From Candidatus Villigracilis vicinus (GTDB lineage Bacteria; Chloroflexota; Anaerolineae; Anaerolineales; Villigracilaceae), in assembly GCA_016721315.1 (NCBI GenBank), contig JADKIL010000018.1, positions 1 through 64,000 of the forward strand: DNA of 64,000 nucleotides, given 5' to 3'. Of this stretch, positions 25,325-33,462 are shown piece after piece. Both the position numbers and the translations under genes were made by a program. The stretch's first letter is position 1, and every line of letters starts with the position of its first letter. The notes under the pieces were generated by a model. The model worked only from the letters and a program-made list of their open reading frames with translations. It was not told the DNA's origin and made no database searches.

Positions 25325-26353
25325 TTGGATCGCACCCGCGCTGTACTCCGTAAAATAGCCTGGTCTGTTTTCACCATATTTTTTGTAATCATCCTGAATT
25401 TTTTTCTATTTCGGGTACTGCCTGGAGACCCAGCACGGGCGGGCATCCGTGATCCGCGCTTAAACAAGGAAGCAATCGAAATTTTGCGCGTCCGCTTCGG
25501 GTTGGATAAGCCGATCATAAATTGCTTTGAAACTTTAAATCCGATCAAGCTGGGGAATTGCTTTATTAACCCCATGGAGACGCAGTTCTTCATTTATGCC
25601 CGGAATCTATTGCAAGGGGAACTTGGCTTCAGTTACCACACCAATCGTCCAGTGGTGGATATCCTTGGTGAGCGGTTATGGAATACGATCCTTCTGATCG
25701 GAGCCGGGCAGATCCTTTCCATTCTCCTTGGCGTTGCATTTGGCATCTTTGCCGCATGGAAGGCGCGCACAAAGGTGGATTATGCTGCGGTTAGTATCAG
25801 TTTGGTGGCATGGAGTTTGCCAACGTTCTGGCTGGCGATTCTGCTGCTTTTTTGGGGTAGTGCCATTGGTCTGCCGGTTGCAGGGAAGGCAACCCCGGGC
25901 ATGAGCTCCTATCCGTTATTACAGCAATGGGGCGATATCGCCAGACACATGTTGCTGCCCACATTTACATATACCATTGTTTATATGGGGGAATACACAC
26001 TGATCATGCGCTCCAGCCTGCTGGATGTACTTTCTGAAGATTACATTCTGACGGCGCGTGCAAAAGGATTAAGCACCCTCCAGATCCTGCGTGACCATGC
26101 CCTAAAGAATGCCATGCTTCCGCTGGTAACTGTGATCGCCATCAACCTTGGTTTTACCGTGGCAGGTGTGATCCAGATCGAGTCGGTCTTTTCTTGGCCG
26201 GGCTTGGGGAGCGCCATCTACGAAGCAGTGATCCGGCGTGATTTCCCTGTACTTCAGGGAGCTTTTCTTCTTATCGCCGTCACGGTCATTCTAGCGAATC
26301 TATTGGCAGACCTTACATATTCATATCTCGATCCGCGGGTAAAGGTGGAATAA
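25325..26353 (+). CDS. Oligopeptide ABC transporter permease, DppB type
   Basis: About 342 residues if it starts at TTG 25,325 (LDRTRAVLRKIAWSVFTIFF); an in-frame ATG at 25,280 would add 15 residues encoded within a hairpin and is less likely. It has six membrane segments, the family opening FRVLPGDPARAG, and the EAA loop region (EDYILTARAKGLSTLQILRDHALKNAMLP) that contacts the ATPases. It is the second gene of the peptide uptake operon and is followed after 4 bases by the fused permease-ATPase. Confidence 0.92.
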   Translation: MDRTRAVLRKIAWSVFTIFFVIILNFFLFRVLPGDPARAGIRDPRLNKEAIEILRVRFGLDKPIINCFETLNPIKLGNCFINPMETQFFIYARNLLQGELGFSYHTNRPVVDILGERLWNTILLIGAGQILSILLGVAFGIFAAWKARTKVDYAAVSISLVAWSLPTFWLAILLLFWGSAIGLPVAGKATPGMSSYPLLQQWGDIARHMLLPTFTYTIVYMGEYTLIMRSSLLDVLSEDYILTARAKGLSTLQILRDHALKNAMLPLVTVIAINLGFTVAGVIQIESVFSWPGLGSAIYEAVIRRDFPVLQGAFLLIAVTVILANLLADLTYSYLDPRVKVE

Positions 26354-26357
26354 CCAG

Positions 26358-28283
26358 ATGCAGACTGCATTACAAGTTCCTTCAACTTCTACCAAACCTG
26401 CTTCCGGACTGCGTTCGTTTTGGACAGCATTCAAAAAGAGCCGCACCGGTTTGGTTGGTTTTTGGATGCTTTTCATTGCCATATGTACGGCTGTTTTTGC
26501 TCCCATCATTGCACCGTACGAACAAGGCACATCTGTGGATGTGACGATTTCCGATATTTATCAGCCGCCCAGTGCCGCCCATATTTTTGGGACAGATGAT
26601 GCCGGGCAGGATGTTTTTACAAATTTTGTCTTTGGCGCACGCGTTTCATTGACCGTGGGCTTTTTCGCGGCGTTCATTTCCATTGTGATCGGCGGCGTTT
26701 TCGGTCTTGTGGCGGGCTTCTTTGGCGGGCGTTGGGAAAACTTTCTCATGCGCCTGACGGATATTATGCTCGTCATCCCAGACCTGCCGTTGACGGTGGT
26801 GATCGTAGCGCTGACCAAACCTTCCCTTTGGAATATTATCTTTGTTATCGGCATTCTCGGTTGGACGACAACCGCACGTGTGGTGCGCTCACAAACACTG
26901 GCGGTGAAATCTCGCAAGTTTGTTCTGCGTGCGCGCGCCATTGGTGCCAGCCGGGCGCATATTTTGCGCAGACACATCCTGCCCCTGGTGCTGCCGATCC
27001 TGGTTGTGCAGGCGGTCCTTGCTATTTCCCTTGCGATCTTGAATGAAAGCACACTTGCCTTTATTGGTTTGGGCGATCCCTCTGCACCTTCATGGGGACA
27101 GATGTTGAACTTCGCTTTTGGGCGCGGCGCAATGTCGATTGGAGCATGGTGGGCGTTGGTCGTTCCCGGTTTTGGGATCGTGTGGGTGGTGCTCTCGTTG
27201 ACGTTGCTTGGACAGGGGTTGGAGCAGGTACTTAACCCGCGGCTGGAAACTCATCACTTAGTGCCAGGTAGACCTGCACTCCAAAAAGAGGCGGGGGCGC
27301 AGCCCATTCCAAATGATGTAGTGCTTGAGGTCAGAGACTTATCCATTCACTATATTAATGAAGGCAAGGCGCCGGCACGCGCAGTTGAGCATGTCAGTTT
27401 TTCGTTGAAACAAGGCGAGTTGATCGGTTTGGTTGGTGAGAGCGGCTGCGGCAAGACAACCTTGATGTTAGCACTGTTGAAGCTTCTCCCCGCTGCAGGA
27501 CAGATCGTCAATGGGCATGTGTTTTATAACGGAAACGATCTTGTTGGTATGAGTGAAGAAGAGATCAACCGGGTCCGTTGGAGCGAAATTTCGATCGTCT
27601 TTCAGGGTGCAATGAATGCGCTTAACCCGGTGCGGACGGTTGGTGACCAGATCGCAGAAGCCATCACAAAACATGACCCTGCCTTTGCAAAAGATAAATT
27701 ACAAGAGCGCGTCTCTGAATTATTGGAATTGGTTGGGATCGCAAAGGACCACAAAGACCACTTTCCACATCAATACTCGGGCGGAATGCGCCAACGTGCC
27801 ATGATCGCAATGGCGCTGGCATGCAACCCGAAGGTCATCATTGCCGATGAACCTACAACGGCACTGGATGTAATGATCCAGGCGCAAATATTGGAATTGT
27901 TGGATACCCTGCGTAAACGACTTGGGCTGGCTGTCATTTTTGTAACTCACGACCTGGGTGTGGTCGCAGAGTTATGCGATAAGGTAATGGTGATGTACGG
28001 CGGCGTGACCGCCGAATACGCCGAAGTGGACGTAATCTATAACGCTCCCCAGCATCCGTACACACAGGAACTGCTCAAGGCATTCCCAGACCTGACAAAA
28101 CCGAAAAAGAAGCTTTCATCCATTCCCGGTTATCCACCGCGTTTAGATAATCTGCCTGCGGGCTGCCGCTTTGCACCACGCTGCCCAGCGGCTTTTGATC
28201 GCTGTCATACGGAAGAGCCTGCACTGCATGTTGTGCAAAGCGGGCATATTGTGGGCTGCCACCTCATTGAGGTTTCAAAATGA
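26358..28283 (+). CDS. Fused oligopeptide permease (DppC type) and ATPase (DppD type)
   Basis: 641 residues with two complete parts. Residues 1-300 are a DppC-like permease with six membrane spans, FGTDDAGQDVFTNFVFGAR and the EAA loop (RARAIGASRAHILRRHILP). Residues ~315-641 are an ATPase: GESGCGKTT (Walker A), YSGGMRQRAMIAMAL (signature), IIADEPTTALD (Walker B), and the C-terminal Cys-rich oligopeptide-type tail CRFAPRCPAAFDRC. The two are normally separate genes. The join (HLVPGRPALQKEAGAQPI) reads as a natural linker with no internal start. Confidence 0.92.
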   Translation: MQTALQVPSTSTKPASGLRSFWTAFKKSRTGLVGFWMLFIAICTAVFAPIIAPYEQGTSVDVTISDIYQPPSAAHIFGTDDAGQDVFTNFVFGARVSLTVGFFAAFISIVIGGVFGLVAGFFGGRWENFLMRLTDIMLVIPDLPLTVVIVALTKPSLWNIIFVIGILGWTTTARVVRSQTLAVKSRKFVLRARAIGASRAHILRRHILPLVLPILVVQAVLAISLAILNESTLAFIGLGDPSAPSWGQMLNFAFGRGAMSIGAWWALVVPGFGIVWVVLSLTLLGQGLEQVLNPRLETHHLVPGRPALQKEAGAQPIPNDVVLEVRDLSIHYINEGKAPARAVEHVSFSLKQGELIGLVGESGCGKTTLMLALLKLLPAAGQIVNGHVFYNGNDLVGMSEEEINRVRWSEISIVFQGAMNALNPVRTVGDQIAEAITKHDPAFAKDKLQERVSELLELVGIAKDHKDHFPHQYSGGMRQRAMIAMALACNPKVIIADEPTTALDVMIQAQILELLDTLRKRLGLAVIFVTHDLGVVAELCDKVMVMYGGVTAEYAEVDVIYNAPQHPYTQELLKAFPDLTKPKKKLSSIPGYPPRLDNLPAGCRFAPRCPAAFDRCHTEEPALHVVQSGHIVGCHLIEVSK

Positions 28284-29269
28284 ATAATCCAAATGCCGAA
28301 AATTTTCTCGAAATTCGCGGGCTGAAAAAATATTTTGAAGCAGGCAACTCAACTCTTTTCTCGCGAGAAACCCGCCAAATTCATGCTGTGGATGATGTGA
28401 ACCTAACCCTGCGCCGCAGTGAGGTCATTGCGCTGGTGGGCGAAAGTGGGTGCGGGAAATCAACCCTGGGTTTATTGCTGATGGGTCTGGAAGACCCCAC
28501 CGCTGGGACGGTCACATTTGAAGACCAGGACATTACCCATCTCAACGATACGCAACGGAAAGGGCTGCGCCGTAAGATCCAGATGGTCTTTCAAGATCCT
28601 TACGAGTCTCTCAACCCAACACAAACCATTGCAGAGATCGTCACAGAACCGCTATTGGTACATGGTATTGGAGAGCGGGAAGAACGTGTTAAGAAAGCCA
28701 TGGAAGATGCCGGGTTGAAACCCGCCGAAGTGTACCTTGGGCGTTATCCGCACGAACTTTCGGGAGGGCAGCGTCAACGTGTGGTCATTGCGGCGGCGTT
28801 GGTACTCGAACCGGAGATCATTATTGCGGACGAACCCGTCTCCATGTTGGATGTATCCATTCGAGCCGAAGTGATCAACCTTCTCGCCGACCTTCGTATT
28901 TCGCGGCAGATCGCAGTCATATTCATTACGCACGACCTGGGTTCCGTGGGTTTCTTTGCAGACCGGGTTGCGGTCATGTACCTTGGGCGCATCGTCGAAG
29001 TCGGCACCATGCTCGATGTCCTTGAAAAGCCGCAGCATCCCTATACCAAAGCGCTGCTTTCTGTCATCCCCGTACCCAACCCGCGCCTGCGCCATGAGCG
29101 TATTATCCTTCAGGGCGAAACTCCGAACCCTATCAACGTCCCCTCCGGGTGCCGGTTTCACCCGCGCTGCCCTGCCGCATTCGACACCTGCAAACTCAGC
29201 GACCCACCCATGACAACGCTCACCAAAACCCACCAAGCTGCATGCCTGCTGGTTGCAGGGAGCAAGTAA
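28280..29269 (+). CDS. Oligopeptide ABC transporter ATPase, DppF type
   Basis: 329 residues; its ATG overlaps the stop of the fused gene. GESGCGKST (Walker A), LSGGQRQRVVIAAAL (signature), IIADEPVSMLD (Walker B), FITHDLG (H-loop) and the C-terminal CRFHPRCPAAFDTC motif are all present. It forms the second ATPase of the transporter with the fused subunit. Last gene of the operon; the rRNA methyltransferase gene starts 11 bases further on and may be co-transcribed. Confidence 0.93.
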   Translation: MNNPNAENFLEIRGLKKYFEAGNSTLFSRETRQIHAVDDVNLTLRRSEVIALVGESGCGKSTLGLLLMGLEDPTAGTVTFEDQDITHLNDTQRKGLRRKIQMVFQDPYESLNPTQTIAEIVTEPLLVHGIGEREERVKKAMEDAGLKPAEVYLGRYPHELSGGQRQRVVIAAALVLEPEIIIADEPVSMLDVSIRAEVINLLADLRISRQIAVIFITHDLGSVGFFADRVAVMYLGRIVEVGTMLDVLEKPQHPYTKALLSVIPVPNPRLRHERIILQGETPNPINVPSGCRFHPRCPAAFDTCKLSDPPMTTLTKTHQAACLLVAGSK

Positions 29270-29279
29270 AATAGATGAA

Positions 29280-30053
29280 ATGGATATCACCAGTTTACAA
29301 AACCCGCGTGTAAAACACCTTGTCAAACTCAGGGAGGATAAGAAGCAAAGACAAAAAGATGGCTTGATCCTGGTTGAAGGTTATGATGAATTAACCCTCG
29401 CCCTAAATTGTGGATTTAAACCAGACACGCTTCTTTCTGCGCCCGAGCTTATCAGCCAGACCTTGAACGTTCCAGACACTGAAGCTCTGACGGTTAGCCG
29501 AGCAGTCTTTGAAAAGATATCCTATCGTGATAACCCGGATGGCTGGCTGGGAATTTTCCCCATGCCATCTCCAAGCCTCAACGACTTAAAACTTTCAGAA
29601 ACTCCCCTCGTACTTGTCGCAGAATCAGTGGAAAAGCCGGGAAATCTTGGTGCGATCCTGCGAACCGCCGATGCCGCCCATGTAGATGCTGTCCTTGTTT
29701 GTGACCCTCGCGTGGATGTCTGGAACCCAAATGTGATCCGTGCCAGCCGTGGAGCTGTCTTTGCCGTACCTGTTTTCGAGGTGCGCTCCCCTGAAGCGCT
29801 GGAGTGGCTCAAGTCTAGAAAGATGCGTGTACTTGCCGCTACACCTTCCGCAGACGCATTGTTTACTGGTGTCGATATGCAAGGTCCGCTTGCGATCGCC
29901 GTCGGCACCGAAGATAAAGGTCTGACAGACTTCTGGATGGATAATGCCGACCTGCGGGTAAAAATTCCCATGGCAGGCAGGGTGAACTCGCTGAATGTTT
30001 CGATTGCCACCGCCCTGATGACCTACGAAGCCATACGGCAAAGGACAAAATGA
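29280..30053 (+). CDS. SpoU/TrmH-family RNA 2'-O-methyltransferase
   Basis: 257 residues from ATG 29,280. The N-terminal substrate-binding domain begins ITSLQNPRVKHLVKLREDKK and has LILVEGYDELTLAL. The SPOUT part shows VEKPGNLGAILRTADAAHVDA (motif 1), IAVGTEDKGLTDFW (motif 2) and KIPMAGRVNSLNVSIATALMTYE (motif 3, forming the knotted SAM site). It is expected to methylate a ribose in 23S rRNA or tRNA; the exact site cannot be read from sequence. Confidence 0.92.
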   Translation: MDITSLQNPRVKHLVKLREDKKQRQKDGLILVEGYDELTLALNCGFKPDTLLSAPELISQTLNVPDTEALTVSRAVFEKISYRDNPDGWLGIFPMPSPSLNDLKLSETPLVLVAESVEKPGNLGAILRTADAAHVDAVLVCDPRVDVWNPNVIRASRGAVFAVPVFEVRSPEALEWLKSRKMRVLAATPSADALFTGVDMQGPLAIAVGTEDKGLTDFWMDNADLRVKIPMAGRVNSLNVSIATALMTYEAIRQRTK

Positions 30054-30054
30054 G

Positions 30055-31620
30055 ATGAATCAATCAAAGTCACGCCAAACCGCAATGGACGTCTTTGCCA
30101 CATTGGGTCGTGACCTGGCATCTACCACCGAGGCAAGCGCAGCCGCGCAGATTATCTTAAATGCCGCGAACACGCTGATCGGCTGGGACGCTGCTTATCT
30201 CATATTATACGATCCCGAAATTGGCGGGGTGCCGCGTCCATTACTTACCATCGACACCATCAATAATGAGCATGTTGAGCAAACCAATGCCATGCCGGAT
30301 AAGCCCAGCGAAAATATGCTTAAGGCGATCAAGCAGGGTGAATTCATGTCGTTATATGACGGACCATTTGAGATTCCCGCGGCTTTCTCTTTTGGCGACC
30401 GCCGGAAACGCACGCTTTCGCAAATGTTTGTTCCGGTCGTCAGTGGAAAACGGACCATTGGAGTGCTTTCCATTCAAAGCTATGAAGTTAATTTTTACAA
30501 AAGCGAGCAGCTAAGCCTATTAAAAGACCTTGCCAGCCATTGTGCGGGTGCCTTGGAACGCATTTGGGCGCAGGAAGCCCTTGGAGAGTTCGTAGAAAGG
30601 CTAAAGGTTTTGCATACGGCGGTAAATGAGATCAATGCCAGCCTTGAAATGGAGCGAGTCTGTCAGGTAGTTCACGAGACCGTTTCACGGATAATGCCCT
30701 GTAATGACTTTGTGATCGATGGGTATGATGGAAAAAGCAACGAGATCATTCCCATCTTTGCAGTTGAACATCCGAACCGCAGGGTATATGCAAATCGCTA
30801 CATTGCCGACCATGGACTGGCGGGTGAGATCGTACGCACAAAAAAGCCGCTGTTGTTCCATACTAAAAAAGAAATAGATGGAAGCAACATTCAATTCGAA
30901 GACTTTAGTTCCTTTGAAGAGGACCCAACCGAATCGATCCTGGCGGTTCCCATGATCTTACATGGCGAGATCTACGGCATGGTCTCGGCGCAATCCTACC
31001 AGCCCAATGCGTATGCCCAGGAAGATCTATATCTGCTTGAAGTGCTTGCCTCTCATGCGGCGATCGCCATTGAAAATGCCCGTCTATTTGACTCGATACA
31101 CCGTCTTGCCAACACCGATGAACTGACGGGGATTTTGAATCGCCGCCGTTTCTTCGAGCTTACCGAGCACGAATTTATCAAAGCTCAGCAGACGCAGATC
31201 CCCTTATCCATTATTATGCTGGATGTGGATGACTTTAAATGGTTTAATGATCGGCATGGGCATAAAATGGGAGACGCCGTATTAGTACTTGCGACACAGA
31301 CCTGCAAAACATCCCTTCGCCAGGATGATATCTTTGCTAGAATGGGCGGCGAGGAATTTGCAGTCGCCCTTCCTAACACACGGATCACAGATGCGGTCGA
31401 AGTAGCGTCCCGACTGCGGTCAGCGATCCAGATCGCCAGGTTTTCCGATCAGAGTGATTTGCCATCTCTAGATGCGCCTGTGATCACTGTCAGCGTTGGC
31501 GTTACAGAATTTGATCATACTTGCAAATCTCTTGATGTATTGCTCGACCGTGCCGATAAAGCCATGTACCTTTCCAAAAATTCTGGGCGAAATCAGGTCC
31601 AAATCTGGAATAAAGATTAA
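30055..31620 (+). CDS. GAF-GAF-GGDEF diguanylate cyclase
   Basis: 521 residues with no signal peptide or membrane segment, so cytosolic. Two GAF domains (about 20-170 and 185-345) precede a GGDEF domain. The active site is GGEEF with the inhibitory RxxD site (RQDD) five residues before it, so it should make c-di-GMP and be product-inhibited. The GAF ligand is unknown. It starts one base after the rRNA methyltransferase stop, so the two are probably one transcript. Confidence 0.93.
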   Translation: MNQSKSRQTAMDVFATLGRDLASTTEASAAAQIILNAANTLIGWDAAYLILYDPEIGGVPRPLLTIDTINNEHVEQTNAMPDKPSENMLKAIKQGEFMSLYDGPFEIPAAFSFGDRRKRTLSQMFVPVVSGKRTIGVLSIQSYEVNFYKSEQLSLLKDLASHCAGALERIWAQEALGEFVERLKVLHTAVNEINASLEMERVCQVVHETVSRIMPCNDFVIDGYDGKSNEIIPIFAVEHPNRRVYANRYIADHGLAGEIVRTKKPLLFHTKKEIDGSNIQFEDFSSFEEDPTESILAVPMILHGEIYGMVSAQSYQPNAYAQEDLYLLEVLASHAAIAIENARLFDSIHRLANTDELTGILNRRRFFELTEHEFIKAQQTQIPLSIIMLDVDDFKWFNDRHGHKMGDAVLVLATQTCKTSLRQDDIFARMGGEEFAVALPNTRITDAVEVASRLRSAIQIARFSDQSDLPSLDAPVITVSVGVTEFDHTCKSLDVLLDRADKAMYLSKNSGRNQVQIWNKD

Positions 31621-31646
31621 TTGCATCAAATATCCACCTAAAAACC

Positions 31647-31724
31647 TCTTGATGATTTCTTGACTCACTCAAAGCACTCCTTAACCCCAAATTGACCTAC
31701 AACTGAATACACTGCTTCCATATG
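31647..31724 (+). promoter_or_regulatory. Candidate KdpE operator and promoter of the kdp operon
   Basis: TCTTGAT (31,647) and TCTTGAC (31,658) are 11 bases apart. They are followed by TTGACC (31,692) and CAACTGAATACACT. The same block precedes the KimA-like gene (39,897-39,974), including CAACTGAATA at the same distance from TTGAC. Direct repeats at one helical turn are typical of OmpR-family regulators such as KdpE. Binding is inferred. Confidence 0.6.
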
Positions 31725-31733
31725 GAGGCACGC

Positions 31734-31832
31734 ATGAACGACCTTTTGTTTCTTGGAATAACCGTTCTGTTCTTTTTGCTTTCCCTTGGGCTGCTCTATG
31801 CACTCGATGGGTTGCGGGAGGACAAGTCATGA
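31734..31832 (+). CDS. 32-aa membrane peptide at the head of the kdp operon
   Basis: ATG 31,734 behind GGAGG. The peptide MNDLLFLGITVLFFLLSLGL continues with LYALDGLREDKS. One membrane helix with a charged C-terminus. Its TGA overlaps the kdpF start (ATGA). Similar short ORFs precede kdpF in other phyla; the function is unknown. Confidence 0.7.
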   Translation: MNDLLFLGITVLFFLLSLGLLYALDGLREDKS

Positions 31833-31921
31833 ATCCACTTTATTGGATCACTGGAATCGTGGCGTTGGGACTTTTGCTTTACCTCGTTTGGGCGCTGGTT
31901 AAACCGGAGTGGTTCGGATGA
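31829..31921 (+). CDS. kdpF: K+-transporting ATPase small subunit KdpF
   Basis: 30 residues (MNPLYWITGIVALGLLLYLV, then WALVKPEWFG), a single membrane helix with the typical KPE(W/K)F end. It stabilises the KdpFABC complex. It overlaps the small ORF before it and kdpA after it (ATGA at both junctions). Confidence 0.9.
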   Translation: MNPLYWITGIVALGLLLYLVWALVKPEWFG

Positions 31922-33404
31922 ACACCTGGCTGCAATTGTTTCTTTACTTCGGGATTTTGCTCCTGCTGGTGAAGCCGCTTGGCGTGTATATGGCGAAAGT
32001 CTATCAAGGCGAACGCCTCGTTTCGATGAACTCAACGCATCGCTTTCTGGACCCGGTTCTGGGTCCCGTTGAGAGATTCCTTTATCGCCTCTCAGGCATT
32101 GACCCGCAAACCGAAATGACGTGGAAAACCTATGCCATTGCCATGTTGGTCTTCAACATCTCCGGCGTGATCGCCGTCTATCTGCTTCAACGCCTGCAGG
32201 GATTTCTGCCCCTCAACCCGCAGGGACTCGACGCAGTCTCGCCCGATTCCGCGTGGAATACGGCGGTGAGTTTTGCCAGCAACACCAACTGGCAAGGCTA
32301 CGGCGGCGAAACGACGATGAGTTATCTCACTCAAATGCTTGGCATGACCGTGCAGAACTTTGTCTCTGCCGCGACGGGCATGGCGGTGATGGTGGCGTTG
32401 ATTCGCGGCATCGTCCGTCACACCAGCAAAGAGATCGGTAACTTCTGGGTGGATATGACTCGCTCGGTCCTTTATATCCTGCTGCCGCTTTCTCTCGTGT
32501 TGGCATTGGCTTTGGTTTCGCAGGGTGTAGTGCAAACTTTTAGTGAATATAAATCCGTCACATCTCTTCAGACAGGCGAGTGAGTGTGGCGATTTGGGTA
32601 GAGCAAGGCGGAAACCCCATGTTCGCAAAACTTGGCATTGACCAGACGCAGTCTGCAACCAACCCAGGCGGAAACATGGAAGGCAAGGAAGTCCGCTTTG
32701 GGATCGTGAATTCCGTGCTGTGGGCAACTGTGACGACCGCAGCCTCGAACGGCTCGGTCAACGCCATGCACGACTCCTTCATGCCGCTGGGCGGACTCGT
32801 CCCGATGTGGCTCATGCAACTCGGCGAGATTATCTACGGCGGCGTAGGCTCAGGTTTGTACGGCATGTTGGCATTCGTCATCATCGCGGTCTTCGTCTCT
32901 GGCTTGATGGTGGGACGCACGCCCGAATACCTCGGCAAAAAGATCGAAGCTTACGAAATGAAGATGGCATCCATCATCATTCTCATCCCTGTCATGGTGG
33001 TATTGCTCGGAACCGCTGTGGCATTGATGACCGAGTCCGGGCGTGCGACGATCTTCAACCCGTCTGCGCATGGGTTCAGTGAAGTGCTGTATGCATTCTC
33101 ATCGGCTGGGAATAACAACGGCTCGGCATTTGCTGGGCTGGGTGCGAACACGCCTTTCTATAACATCGCGCTCGGCATTGCCATGTTCATCGCGCGTTAT
33201 TGGCTGGCGATTCCCGTTCTGGCGATTGCAGGCTCACTGGCGAACAAGAAGAAAGTCCCTGCCAGTGCCGGGACCTTGCCCACGCACACCCCGCTTTTCA
33301 TTGTCTGGGTCATCGGCGTCATCATCATCGTCGGCGCGTTGAGTTTCCTGCCCGCATTGGCGTTGGGACCAATCGTAGAACACTTGATGGTGTTTGGTAA
33401 TTAG
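31918..33404 (+). pseudogene. kdpA: K+-transporting ATPase subunit A, with a deletion of about 84 codons
   Basis: The first frame (31,918-32,583) holds the start and the first selectivity-filter loop SFASNTNWQGYGGE. It stops right after TSLQTGE. The second frame (from GTG 32,580, SVAIWVEQGGNP) carries the loops TTAASNGSVNAMHDS and SSAGNNNGSAFAGLG and the normal end ALALGPIVEHL. Compared with E. coli KdpA, the region between (from about QLLPMGP to the helix before WAEVQGNP, roughly 84 residues) is missing. That region contains the second filter loop GTNGGGFFNANS. Without it no K+ channel can form. Either the operon is non-functional or the assembly dropped about 250 bases. Confidence 0.88.
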
Positions 33405-33446
33405 TGATTAGTAAATGGTAATTACCAATTACTAATCACCATTTAC
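33404..33446. repeat. Palindromic repeat between kdpA and kdpB
   Basis: AGTGATTAGTAAATGGTAAT and ATTACCAATTACTAATCACC are near-exact inverse copies. It is AT-rich and has no T-run; probably a dispersed palindromic element. Confidence 0.75.
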
Positions 33447-33462
33447 CCGAAGGATATATAAA

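Noticed and set aside
23622..29269. Peptide transporter as part of the RiPP cassette system
   Set aside because: It is an uptake-type operon with a binding protein, 22 kb away and outside the array.
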